Of a DNA stretch of 64,000 nt, positions 25,601 through 37,415 are shown piece after piece. Under the pieces are notes generated by a model. That model was not told the origin of the DNA and did no database searches. It saw nothing but the letters and a program-made list of their open reading frames with translations. Origin of the DNA: Tubiluchus corallicola. Taxonomy: Eukaryota > Priapulida > Priapulimorpha > Priapulimorphida > Tubiluchidae. Both the position numbers and the translations under genes were made by a program. Positions within the stretch are counted from its first letter, which is position 1, and every line of letters starts with the position of its first letter. The DNA lies in contig JAQGDQ010000740.1 in the NCBI GenBank assembly GCA_030141605.1, forward strand, positions 7,501 to 71,500, written 5' to 3'.

Positions 25601-28600
25601 GTGTTCTGGATGGAGCAGAAATATCCGAGCCTGTGCAATTCTTTCATAGAAATATTGTATGATCAAAACGATTGTTTTTCTTTGTTTTGTTTCTCCTTTT
25701 ATTTATAAGTCAGTATAAAGTTTCATTTTATCGCTAAACAACGAAAGTGCAATAAATATGTAATTTATTGACGGATTCAGCACACTACAGTTTTACAATT
25801 CATTACAATACATTACAAATACAATGTAATACGTTACAATGCAAAAAAACTACACAGACAGAACCCTGCACATATAATCGCCACAGAACTCGATAACAAT
25901 GAAAATATTAATAAACGGTATCAGGAGCGAAATGCTATTTATTTTCTGTTCCGAACGACCAGCAACAGGTGCCATGATGGTAAAAAGAATCTGTTCAATT
26001 CAATCCAATACAGGTGCCGTGATAGTTCAATTCAATTCATAACAGCCAGCATTAAGTTACACAGGACAAGTTTACTTCAACAAACCTCTCTCTGACTTTA
26101 TAAAGTTTGCGTCATCCTGGCAGTGAACCCTGACTACTTGGCTTCCGAAATACGAGGGAACGAGCCAACCAGGGGAGACATCAATCAAACCCCCTGGCGG
26201 CGAGGACCCAGCGGCGTTACAATATTATGTTATAAATACAAATTTATTATACTTTTGAAGATCCAGTACACAACGAGTTTTAGAATTGCAATTACAATAT
26301 TCAACAAATTCATACTGTAGAACATAGTATTATATTCAAAATTCTGGTAAACTACATTAAAAGAGAATCATTAGAATTATAGCAAAAGCATTAGCATTAA
26401 AGAAAGCAGGAGTTTGGGGTTAAATTTTGAATTTTTCACTTGGAAGCGTCATAAGTACCGACGCAATACGCTTCAAAATGTTGAAACTATAAATGTTCTA
26501 TGCATGCTACTGCACATGCTTTTTGAATTGTAACAAACATGCTTTTATGCGAAGGGTAAACGGGACAGCTGTAATAACATTTCAGAAGAGAGCTAGGACT
26601 TCATGTTTTTGTTAAGCTTTAGATCTGAAACATATGTTTTTGCATATTTTAGGCCTGTCTAAGCTGCGGATGTTTTTAGCACTAAGTTTTGGGTAGTTTA
26701 TGAAAAACATCAAAAAATAAAATAATTCATGAATTAATAAGGTGGCAACTTGTGTTTTTGCTATGTTACTGAATAATTCAAACCTCTGGCATGTCGTTTA
26801 CAAAACCCTGCATTAACAAGTACCAGAATAAAATTTTATTGGATCCTCTGATCTCTGCAATAAAAGTAGGCCATTAGAGGAATCTAGTAAAAATCTGTTA
26901 TTACCATACAACACAACACTACAGTAGAATACTAGATGGGTGAATGTGCGTCATTGATGTTTCATACCCGCAAATACGGTGTTAGGGGACCTCGGCATCC
27001 CTCGTTGAGACGACGGCGTCAGACGTCAGTCGAAACCAAATTTGATCATACCGTTTTGTTACGTGTTATCTAACAAATGTTTACAGTTTTTACCTAGTCA
27101 TGTGTGGTCATCAATTTCAATTTTTAGTCCTGCGTTGTGGTTAATAAATGTTATTTGTTTCTCATTACCCAATAATAAAAATGAAGTTTTTTTAATCATA
27201 TATTTCCAGGGTTCTTTTTAATGGCAGATTATTGTCATTTCACTTGTACAAAATTCACACTCACTAGTTATCGAAGATCTAGTTTACTCTGACAGCTAAA
27301 CAGATAATATACTGAAATATACTGACGTTCAGCTACATCGACAGTGTCACTGTTTATCATTCTCAGCTTCCTGCTTCTGCGCAACGCTGCCAGAATGCAT
27401 TTCGATCTGTAAAATACGGCATTACAAAAAAATATTGTCTTTCTAAAGATGAAAAGTGCATGCACACACAATTGTTTTAAAATTTGTACACTGCCTAATT
27501 TGTGTTAAGGCTTAAAGATACTACTGTGTTACTTCCTTTCACAGCCTACGCCAAAAACTGGGTAATTTTTCTCGGTTTGCAATATAAATCAGTGCAATTA
27601 ATGCAAGTAATGTAATGTAATAGAATGTAATTGTTTAGTTTCAGGATTTCTCATACCGTATATTTACTATGGAACGTTTGTGTCAGAACCAGACGAAAGA
27701 ACAGACAGCAATAACTACTTCTGGGTAGACGCTGCAAATGAGCTTGTATTGGGGGATAAGATCCAAAGGCAACACGGTAAAAGTTACATTATGTTGTTGC
27801 TGGTCCTTTTGGTGTACTTTCCAATGCTGCACATATGGCAGGTCTTTCTTGCATAAGAATCAAGATTCACAAATATTTTAAACCACTATTATGCGGTTGC
27901 ATCAGCCACCATGAATTATTCCTTCTCCAGACAGACAGATTTACTTGCAAGTGTCTTATATAACAAGTGGGTTGTTCATAATTTGAAGTTTAAGCACTCG
28001 TAGAATGTATTATCTGGTCACTAACTAATGAGAATGAGACCACAGATCAAACAACTATTTTAATATCCACCATTACATTTCTTTTATTGTACTTGAAGAC
28101 TGAACGTTCCTGGGAAGTTGTTATCGCAGCTAAGGCTAGCTCAAGCCTGCTGTAATCATCCTAATGGAAAATAGATTCTCATGGCAATCTCAGACCACTG
28201 TAATTTTCTTATCAAACTTTATAGCGTTAGAGCAACTATGCTGGACAGTTGACATTCATTCAGTAGCCAGTGAGATTTGCAAACTGAAATCTTAGTCAGT
28301 GCCACATGAGTACCCCTCTGTTTCTGTTTGAGATCAACTGAACTTTACTCGTTGAAGCTTAAATGATCTGGCAAAAGAGCAATATTAATCAATATTAATT
28401 ATCTGATTTGCAGTTCATTTAAATTAATCAGAAGTTTGTGCAAGAATAGGAATGTAGAATAATAACACGAAAATTAATAATTTTATAGTAACTTAGAATA
28501 GGAAAATAACATTTCATTATGGTAAAAATCGTTTATAAACCATCCGACACTAAACTGAAAACTTTTTCAGCTTGTTTTCAAGAACTGCAGAGATATATTG

Positions 28601-29109
28601 TGATGCCCGATGACCGTCGCATGTCACGGAGTTCGCAGGAGATGTCACGGACCTCGCATGAGACATCACGCTCGTTGCAGGAAACGCCACACCACAACAA
28701 GCGTCCAATGTCAAGTAACTCTCCAACAGGGTACATTATTACAGCGTGCAGGGTATTAGAAGATCACGACACAAAAGAGTTTGAAGCCATGTGGAAAGGA
28801 TGGACAGGCACGTCCTACATTTGCCGGAACATGCCGTCGGAGTTCGGCTTCAACAAAGCTAATCTTTTCAAGCGTAGATCAATTGATAATACATTTATGT
28901 ACGTTTGTATCATAGAATGTTTAAATGTGCTACGGCCAGACTTAAGTGTCAAGGTGTTGCAGTTCATAGAGAAGTTCCGCCTCACCGTCAGTTGCTTTGC
29001 TGGTTTGTTCAAAGTGGAAGCAATCCGAAGGCTCACTGACATGGATATGAATGTCGTGGCTGGAATGTCGGTGGACAATATGGATCCAATGTTGCCGAAT
29101 ATCTGTTAA
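22613..29109 (+). CDS. Three-exon gene: tandem dimeric alpha-beta-barrel (ABM-like) protein
   Basis: Coding exons are 22613-22832, 27645-27776 and 28571-29109. Both introns are GT-AG and phase 1, and the frame reads through without a break to give about 296 residues. Two repeated units are visible. Unit 1 (about residues 22-90) has a first strand FRVFTFIE, a helix with DAWRQVCGAIQKHKGFQDC, then FLIPYIYYGTFV. Unit 2 (about 182-260) has GYIITACRVLEDHD, KEFEAMWKGWTGTSY, GFNKANLF, then TFMYVCIIEC. The pattern of strand, acidic/aromatic helix, GF-x-x-A/C strand and final Y-rich strand matches antibiotic biosynthesis monooxygenase-like ferredoxin folds. Function is unknown. The units are joined by a Ser/Arg-rich linker holding three 7-residue repeats. 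The start is the Met after the acceptor at 22608; an upstream untranslated exon is likely. The family call is my inference. Confidence 0.7.
22833..27644 (+). other. Intron 1 of the ABM-like gene
   Basis: A 4.8-kb GT-AG intron (GTAAGAAC donor, TTTAGTTTCAG acceptor). It contains repeated TTACAATA-type words at about 25790-25850 and a G/C-rich block at about 26120-26215 (CCCCTGGCGGCGAGGACCC) that stands out from its A/T-rich surroundings. Together, on the minus strand, they look like a LINE 3' end with a TGTAATG tail. No other gene was seen inside. Confidence 0.5.
28621..28683 (+). repeat. In-frame 21-bp tandem repeat, three copies
   Basis: Three adjacent 21-bp units in exon 3 of the ABM-like gene encode MSRSSQE, MSRTSHE and TSRSLQE, a Ser/Arg/Glu-rich flexible linker between the two folded units. 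Because the period is a multiple of three, copy-number changes would keep the frame. Confidence 0.9.
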
Positions 29110-29537
29110 CTGGCAAAGTCGGAAAACAGGTCGCAAAACAATGAACTGCGGCTCAAGCACGGGGAATACCGTAATTGTATATGAAAGAAACTTCGAAGAA
29201 ATTAGTCGAGACAGCAAGTGTTTGCTCCTATGACTGATTCATGCGAGTCTATTTGAATGATGACTTCTCTCCTTTGTGAGAATTTTGAAGTGAAATCAGG
29301 TCTGTGGCAAATCAGGTCTGACTGATAAAAGCAATATTATATTTTTTTTTGTAAATTGTCGCAATTAATTTGAGAATTTTGCAGTGCTCACGCAGGTCCT
29401 GTGGTACCATCATACCATCATTGTCATATGATGCTCTAAATGTTGTATCTAGGGCTGAGGTGTGTTGTGTTATAGGATGTATATAATTCAAATTGCCACT
29501 AGTCTTTCATGTACATGTAGTTCATTTTTGCTTTGTT

Positions 29538-29543
29538 AATAAA
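29538..29543 (+). terminator. Candidate polyadenylation signal of the ABM-like gene
   Basis: AATAAA lies about 430 bp after the stop codon, in a T-rich context. It is the most likely 3' end signal for the gene ending at 29109, but it has not been tested against transcripts. Confidence 0.4.
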
Positions 29544-32500
29544 AATAAGTAGTATTAGCAATTCAGTGTTATTTTATGTACTCTTATCGTTGAAAAGAGT
29601 AATGAGTTTCTATTTTAACCTGTAAGATTGCCATTATGTTATGCATTCAGGGGTAAGTTGGCATTTTCACAACCAGTAGGTCAATACTTTAAACTTCTAT
29701 TTTTCAAATCATGACAAAGCAACAGATAGGCCTACGTCACCTACTGATTTTACGACATCATATCGAGAAGGGGAAGACATAAAGACATGGCCCTTACAGA
29801 CAAGCTTGTATTTCCTGTCAGTTTAACTGATTATGATTCAATTTCCAGTGCTCAGGGTGCAGGATTGAGACCAACCAACTAACAAGACCAATAGTTGCAC
29901 TACAGAATACACTGTTTTCATGCTGATAATTCTAAGTATTTGGCAAAGAAAAGCAACAATTTATTTTCGATGCATTTCATGGCCACCACCAGGAGATTGA
30001 ACCTACAATATCAAAAACCAAGGCAAATTCTGTCCATCAAATTTAACAAGGATTGATAATGCTAAAGGTCCTTCATAACTCATTGTCAACTATCTATCAG
30101 AAATGGCAAATTGCCCCAAGTTAATCGAAATGTCTAAGAATTTCCTTCAGAGTAACAGATAATAGATTCTGTCCGATTCGATACAATCATCATTTATATG
30201 CAATTCTTGTGTATTAGTAACTTCTGGTAATCTTCTTGGGAGTAATGTTATTGATTTTGCAAATAAGGCCATCAATTTATGTCTTTTAAGCCAAGATCAC
30301 TATGAGATTACTAGTCAGTCTCTATGGGCCTATATTAGAGACTAGTTCAGATACTACTACTTCTACTGTAGAGGCTAATGCTGAAATGTTGTTAATTGTT
30401 GCCTGTAAAAAATATTACTATAATGATGTACTTTTGCTATTTTATTGGCAGTGATACAGTATTATAACTATTGAGACATATGGTGCTCTTTTTTATTATT
30501 ATTCATTCACTTATTGTTGTTATTTTATGAAGAACGCTAAGTATGTTCTAAAGTAAAACCTCCCCAACTGAAGTTCGAAATTTATAAAGTTCGGCACTAT
30601 TGTTCTTTGAGAAAATCATTTTCTAACCCTCTCGCATTTAAAAACCATGCTGACAGTTAACTGGATTTTGCAGTAATTGCTTCTGCAGTTGCCATGGGAA
30701 CCACTTCAACAATACAATAATGATGCATGCTGGCCCAAGGCGAAGTTGATTCATTTTGAAATTTCTGAGAGCGCAAAGATTTTCTACCCGCTGAGATGTC
30801 ATTTTCTACACAGTCCGTATGCTGACGATTTTACACTAATGAAAGCAATAATAGAGACACACAGAATAGTATGTTGATATATAGTAGGCAGACCGAGTAG
30901 GCCTATAGGCACTTAGAATGCACTCATTGATCATAATAATTAAGCAACCCCCAATGTTAAATTTAAAAAATGTTTCAATAAGTGTTTGCTCATGTAGGCT
31001 CAAATCTACACAAACACTGAAAAAAGGAATAAAACAAACACTAAAACAGCAGACAGTAGCAGAATTTTGCAATGTAAGCCCTTTATGACCTCTTTTAAGC
31101 CAGTCTGCTACATTTTTAAAACGTGAAATCTAAGTCGGTGCCATATGAGCTACTGCTGTTTCTTTGCATTGTTTGAGATCAACTGAACTTTATGTCTTTA
31201 CTTGTTGAACCGTAAATGAATTTGACAAAAAGGCAATATTAATTATCTGATAAGTAAATCATTTAAACTACATGTAATCAGACGTCAGTGCGAGAATAGG
31301 GTGTAAAAACGAAAACTAACAACTTTACAGTAATTTGAATTTCAAAAATAATATTTCAGTATGGTAAAAACTGGGGCCTGTTGCACTTTCAACTTCTAAA
31401 ATTTATAGTAATACATACGGCAAAACTAATACTTGAAAAGATTTAACACGTGATGTTATGATGCTACTTTAAGTTGTAAATTCTCTACGTTATTTCCAGT
31501 GCTATAAATGTTGTATTATAATGTAACGCTTTTAAAAAAAATGTAGTTGTTGCTTAATAAAATGATAACTATTCCACGAAGCAGTACCTTTCGTTGTTTT
31601 TTATTGAATTTGATCTTTATAATCCTTTACTTGTCGCTACAGAAACAATAAATGTTGAATAAATAAAGTAGTTCCAACAGTCAGCGAAAACATGTGGATT
31701 TTGTAGCTGGTTTATCTTAATGTTAAGATTTCTAAGTGATAGATCTATTGCTAATAAATGCTGAAGTTACTAAAAAGTTACTGCTACAAACCATGAAAGA
31801 TGTACAAACATTTGCTAACACTGCTGCATTATTGGTTATTTGCAAACATAGTTACTGAAAACCTTTGCAAAGTTCCACGGAAACACAAGCTTCTCTTCAG
31901 AGTTCAGCTGTTTTAATTACCCGAAAATTGATTGTTCAAAAATCAATCCTGAAAATAACACCTGCACGTTATACAACATCCTCGTGCAGTAAATGAAGTT
32001 TGTTGTTGATAAAAAATTAACCACTGCGCCGTTCTGCCTGATACTGCGTGTGACTTACTACTTGGTTTAAAGGACAAGCATACTACTTTTGTACTTAAAG
32101 CTTTTGGCACCATTGTCTTTTCTAATGAGGAAAGAAATGTGGTGTTTGCGAACTGCAACCTAATTTAAAATGGAAAAGAGGGCCAATTGTTCAAGTTGTC
32201 GTTTGTGCAATGGTTTCTTTAAAATTATAAAACGAGTATAAAAGTTCTTCAACACTTTAATCCACAATTTGCTGTTTCATTTCACGACAATACAAACCAA
32301 TAGCTAAAAAGCTCGAAATAATTATTCGGAAAATGACAATAACCATTCAAAATAAATATTCAAGTCTGGTGAGTAAAATGGGTAGCTTATGCTGTATAGA
32401 GTTAAAAACGAAACGTGGCATATTAGCAAAAAAACAAGGTATATTATGCGTGTTGCATAATAAAACAGCAAAAAGGTTGCTTGTTATTTACAACAACAAC

Positions 32501-33360
32501 TTCATTTCACCCAATGCTGATTGTTCACTGTTATATGATTTATAAGTTATTTCATTTTCTTGTCACTACCAGCTTTTCTTATGTTGGAGTTTTTCTTTTA
32601 TTGTGTATGTGGTCTTCCTAGTTGCAATTATAAACTTATGAAATTATGAAAAATGCAAAATATTTCAATGTTAATATACCTAGGTAAAAATATCTAAAAT
32701 AAAACTGATTAAGCAGTACCTGATGTAATATACCTGAATGTTGTAATTTATGTATAAATGTATAAAAGGAGCTAACAAACAAAGTAACGCACAGAACGAT
32801 AAGAAATTAATTAACACATAATGTGAAGCATTCGAATTATTAAACACAAGAATACATCAAATCTCCTCTAGGCTGCAACCTAACCAGTTTTATAAATAAT
32901 TGCAAAAATGATAAGTTACTTCACAAAATTACAGAAGTTATTAAAATATCAATGAGCAAACTCGCAAGTTAGTACATGTAGTTTAATGTTTCATCGCATA
33001 ATAAATATTGCAGGAACTTAACAAAAAAATTAACACCCAAAACAAACAACATTCTCTAAAAGCAAAACTGCTTCATTCCATATTTCAATAATTACCGTCA
33101 ACTGTGTAAAATTATCACTCACTTCTGCTACAAAAATTAATGACAATATGAAAATCATTTTCAAAATGTTCGTTACTGTACAAAATTTTACGAAATATTC
33201 TCTACAATGCAGTGAAATAATGCATGATTATTCTTCTCAGCAATACAACGAAACAACGCAAGGAAATAATATATAATCATGCAAATGGCAAAAAAGTTCT
33301 GCTACTGTATAAGAAAACTCTGACCGCGAGGTCCTTTGCAAAATAATACCGTTTTCTCTT
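29544..33360. other. Intergenic, with a truncated duplicate of intron 2 of the ABM-like gene
   Basis: No recognisable gene. About 31110-31375 is a diverged copy of about 28255-28530 and is listed separately. Other frames (30677-30877, 31943-32158, 32333-32545) carry no motifs. Confidence 0.5.
31110..31375 (+). repeat. Diverged duplicate of the intron 2 to exon 3 boundary of the ABM-like gene
   Basis: The same order of words occurs in both places: AAATCTAAGTCGGTGCCATATGAG against AAATCTTAGTCAGTGCCACATGAG; TTTGAGATCAACTGAACTTTA in both; GCAATATTAATTATCTGATAAG against ATTAATTATCTGATTTG; and a final TTTCAGTATGGTAAAAA against TTTCATTATGGTAAAAA. Similarity stops just before the exon 3 acceptor, so no coding sequence was copied. 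Confidence 0.85.
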
Positions 33361-33379
33361 AAAGCTCGTTTCTGTATTA

Positions 33380-33660
33380 TAAAACAGTAAATTGTGGTCT
33401 TAATGTTTCCATAATATTACAAAACAAAAATTGCGTTATTTTTGTTATGTATTATAAAACAATGAATTGTATTCTTCGTGCTTTGTATAACACTATGTTG
33501 TGTTCTTCACTACAGAACAATGAATTGTGTCCTCCGTGTTTAGAATCACAAAACAATAAATTGTATTTCCCTTTTTGTATTACGAAACAATGAATTTGCC
33601 TTTTTTGTTTTGTATTACAAAACAATGACCCACATTCTAAATGTTCTGAATTACAAATCA
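33380..33660. repeat. Minisatellite with about 36-bp period
   Basis: At least seven diverged units are anchored on ATTACAAAACAATGAATTGT, at about 33381, 33421, 33457, 33513, 33550, 33583 and 33619. The period is close to 36 bp, so the minus-strand reading frame stays open for 69 codons and shows a 12-residue periodicity. The frame is therefore a consequence of the repeat and not evidence for a gene. Confidence 0.88.
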
Positions 33661-35627
33661 TTTCAAAATAATTGTCGCTAATGTCAGTGTGTACGCTTCA
33701 CTACGGATTATTTTGTTTCAAAATTCCATGAGTGGGGAATTCTTTTCCCACGCTCACGGGTTCACTGTTGACAGAGGCATTAACATTTAAGTCTGTATCC
33801 ACATTTTTCACGAATCCAGATACCACGACAAATGAGAAAATCCGATCAAGTCAAAGTCACGTTCACGCGACAGCATATTTTACATGATTGTAATCGACTG
33901 CAGCTTAATTGTACTTTAGTTACACCGCAAATTACGAAAACGTGCTTTGTGAAAAATAAAAGTCGCGCGTTTAAACTTTACAGCGCTCTTTCTGACATCT
34001 CCACTTAGAGTTGAACTGAGAAAACATTGCAAATGTTTTGTTTTCAGAAAAATGGAATATAGTTGTGTAAGTTGCGCTATATGATATAATTATGCAACTT
34101 TATTTCAAGTTCACGTAGTGTTTCATTGTCTCAACAACATGAGCTGGGATATTATCTGATTTCGACTACTTCTAAAATACAAATTGGTCATTTCTGCAAA
34201 TTTTTCATAGCTAACGAATGCTGATGTAATATTACGTGATCAATCGTACAAAATTGCCCTGGTTAACAAAAGATTTTGCTGACTTTCCTGCCACCTATTA
34301 GCAACACAAATAACCTTTTTTTCCAAGAATCGCATATTTTATTTAACAGGGTCAATAAACAACAGTAACCGAAACTAAGACAAAGCAAAAAAGTCTTAAC
34401 GTACAATTAATTTTTATCAACTTAACCAATAAAATCATCATGAAAGGGACTGAAAAATCATCATGAAAAGTATATCTCCAATCAATCTCACTATAACTAT
34501 TATTTATATGCGTCACCGTCACCATCATATACATCTTTTCTCTTAACATGCTGTACAGTGATACTGATAGTGAGCACCTGGGCACACAGATAGTGCGCAC
34601 TTAAGCACTGATGCCCAATTACAACTTTTAGTACATTCATTTAAACTCATTTAAAGTAGAATTCTTGTTTACATAGTGTATGAATATCAACCACTGGCAG
34701 TTAATATTAAATATCCTATAGTGAAACAATCAGCAGAACTCACCTACTCTCCACCAGCTGCCACGTCCAGTCTAGTGCATGCGCTATTTTTAACCATAAT
34801 TGCAAACTATTGTGAAAACTAAATGGATTGTGTTATAAAAGCTTAAAAGCCTAACAAATTCTCTATCTAACCATTTAAAATTTTTTATTCCATTTCTGCA
34901 TGTAACCTAAAAAATTTTCGTCAGAACATTCATTTGTCATTTTATAACATATTAACACCGGACACGACGTTATATGCAGCATTCCTGTTGGCCAGTTTTT
35001 TTATTTTCAAATGACATTTACTCAAAGTAAACTAAGTAGGTAACTATACAAGTAGGAGGTAGTACAAGTAGGAGGAATACAATCACAAAATTGTATTCCA
35101 GTTTCCAAAAACGAGTTCCACCACTTTTGTTGATATTTCTTCTGAAGAAGTGAGCAGTTGATATGGATGTGGCATTTCTAGTCCTTGTTAACTGTTGCGA
35201 TTCTACCAGTAAGGCAGAACACCCACTTTTCAATCCCTGAAGAGAAACTGAGACTAGCTAGAAACTAGCTAGTAAAATTTTTTTACATCTCAGAAAATCT
35301 GAATCTACTGAAGAATGTGGGTGATTGTACTGTTTCACAGAACTTCAGCATTTCTTCCCAGTCAGAACAAGTTGTAGTTACATTAATTTTTTCTAATATG
35401 CAAAAATTCTTGGCTGAAAAATCTACCGGTACAAAAAGCAAGATAAGTGAAATCAATTTAATTCAGGTTGCCAAACTAAAACCTTGAGAATGTATGTAGT
35501 GTATAAATTAAATGCATATATGCCTGGCTTGTTTTCAAAAAACCACCTTTCAAGTTCATCAACAGTACAACTCTGCATTGCATTTATATAACAGGCAAAT
35601 CAACATTAAGTTAGTTAAAAACACTGA
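33661..35627. other. Intergenic, nothing recognised
   Basis: A/T-rich, with only short frames on either strand and no family motifs. No ARFGAP C-terminal exon could be identified here on the minus strand. Confidence 0.45.
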
Positions 35628-35629
35628 TA

Positions 35630-36544
35630 CAGTGAGTCCTTAACAACGGTAGTTCCAGCAAAATGTGACGTTAAGTGAAATGTGGTTAAATGAAACCAAG
35701 ACTTCCATAGAAAGTGATGAAAAAGAACTGATATACGTTTCAGAGGCAAAAATCAATGCTGCTTAATTCATGCAAATAAAACGTTTTATAAGTTTTAATT
35801 ATATTTCTACATCTACTGATTAATTACTTTCTGCATGCTTGAAACCACCTATCTTTCATTCCCAGCTAGTAGTTTCTTTTTCATTAATGTTGAAGCCCTA
35901 CCCGTTAAACACTTGTTGTGGAGATCCATTAGAATATTCTATGGTATAGTAGAACTATCTTTTTACCTCGTAGATTCTGGAACTTTCTATACGCGATGCA
36001 CGTAGTAGTTTCTAGATTGTTCTGGTGTTGTCCATTTTCATTGATATATAAGGCGGATCGGACCGCTTATGTTTATTCTCGTATTCTCAGATTAATTTCA
36101 GATTCTCAGATTATTGTATGCTATTTTCTTATCACTTGACTGTGTATATTTCGCGTTCCTTCATACTTTTGCGTTGTAGAAATCTCACATAATAAACCAG
36201 TTCATTTTGACAACATGTTTTCTTGTTTTCTCTACGAGCCGTCCGAGAGAAAGAAACACAACAACACTGCACAGAAAAAACAAACGCTTTGCTAACCTTG
36301 GGACAATTTCATCTAAATTTTGGTTGCTATAGTAACAGGTTGCAAGCAAAATTTTTTCGCATAAAGTTTGCACCTGTTCAATGCTCTAAATTAAGTAAAA
36401 AAAAGTTGTTGAAAAAATAAGAAAGAGCTTTAAGCTAATTGTCAATAAAATGAAATGTGTTGTTAAGTCAGAAAAAAGTTAAATGTTCAGGGTCATTAAA
36501 ATGAAATGTTGCTGAACAGGGAGTCATTAAGCGAGGACTTACTG
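35630..36544. mobile_element. Non-autonomous pogo/Tigger-like mariner element, split by a solo LTR
   Basis: The left end is CAGTGAGTCCTTAAC at 35630. The right end, read as reverse complement, is CAGTAAGTCCTCGCTTAATG, ending at 36544. Both ends are flanked by TA, the Tc1/mariner target. CAGT-AGTCC ends are usual for pogo/Tigger-derived MITEs. Without the 355-bp insertion (350-bp LTR plus one 5-bp duplication) the element would be about 560 bp and has no transposase frame. Confidence 0.75.
35914..36263 (+). mobile_element. Solo LTR (350 bp), Copia- or BEL/Pao-like
   Basis: The sequence begins TGTTGTGGAG and ends ACACAACA, giving perfect 7-bp terminal inverted repeats (TGTTGTG/CACAACA). It is flanked on both sides by the 5-bp direct repeat ACACT (35909-35913 and 36264-36268). 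Inside are a TATA box (TATATAAGG, about 36044) and an AATAAA signal at 36191, in the order expected of an LTR promoter and polyadenylation region. No internal retroelement genes remain, so it arose by LTR-LTR recombination. Orientation is taken from the TATA-to-AATAAA order. The superfamily is inference from the TGTTG...CAACA ends and 5-bp duplication. Confidence 0.88.
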
Positions 36545-36599
36545 TAATTCGATTAAGCACATTTCGTTTCAATTACATTAAGTGTACCTGAGTAAGTAA

Positions 36600-37041
36600 A
36601 GGTATCCGCTGCATTTAGAAGGTCACTTTCCCCAGCTTTTGCCTTACTTTCAGGATTGCGAGTTCTATGGGAACAACTGGCATAATTCAAAATTACAGCC
36701 TCTATCCAGTGCTCCACTCTTAAAAAAAATTGGCAACATCATATGAGATATGCCACATTTCTTTAGATACAGATACATGTACACTCTTTTATGGTATAAT
36801 TTACAGAGCAGCAAAAAGACATTCACATTCAGTAGTCTGCCACTAGGAAATTGTTTAATATGACGACATCTATATTTCACCTTATTTCTAACATCACTGT
36901 CAGATGATGTTCCAGTCAGAAAGTAAACAAAATGAATTGACAAAGGCCTCCTTTTGATTCATGAAAAGAGCTTACTGACATTCAAGCAAAATTTGAAAGC
37001 AATTACAAATCAAAGTGTATAGTGACTTTTCAGACACCCTG
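36600..37041 (-). mobile_element. Truncated mariner-like element end
   Basis: On the minus strand a mariner-type end starts at 37041 with CAGGGTGTCTGAAAAGTCAC, next to TA. It matches the end of the element at 63057-63530. No opposite end was found to the left, so the left boundary is approximate. A minus-strand 92-codon frame inside (36943-36665) is not recognisable as transposase. Confidence 0.5.
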
Positions 37042-37296
37042 TATTTGTGCAAATTAACTCTTGCCTTCTGCTGCCATTTTACAAAAAGCTCGGTGCTTCT
37101 AAATACCTTCCAAAGCTATAATACAAGCTTTTACCAAAAAAAAATAAAGTGAGGGTTACATACCTCACCTACTTAACTCTTCGAACAATATTAATCTCAT
37201 TTCACTTAACAGAAGTATTGGTTAAAATCCACAGCAATCCTTATAAAAAGGCAAATGCATCCCAAAACAATATAGGAAAGATGGCAGGTAAATTAC

Positions 37297-37415
37297 TTTC
37301 TGTCTTTAATTCTGCAAAGTGTCAGCTCTTGTCCAGTTTCATTTGCTGTTGACTGTTTATTCAGGCTATCGGGGATTTTTATTTTCTCATCCCCAACAAC
37401 CTTTTTTACACCAAT
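37297..37415 (-). other. Candidate fifth exon of the ARFGAP gene
   Basis: On the minus strand a strong acceptor (GTCTTCTTTCTAG) precedes an open stretch starting IGVKKVVGDEKIKIPDSLNK, with a GTAATT donor at its end. Lys-rich sequence is expected at this point in ARFGAP2/3. The phase fits only if exon 4 ends early, at the GTTAGT donor before 38178, rather than at the stronger GTAAGT before 38156. Tentative. Confidence 0.3.

Noticed and set aside
28815-29217. Minus-strand frames under exon 3 of the ABM-like gene
   Set aside because: Antisense shadows of a well-supported coding exon.
33380-33660. Possible CRISPR-like array
   Set aside because: Units are contiguous, diverged and without unique spacers, and the genome is animal, so it is a minisatellite.
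36665-36943. 92-codon minus-strand frame as a transposase
   Set aside because: It is next to a mariner end, but none of the helix-turn-helix or catalytic motifs could be seen.
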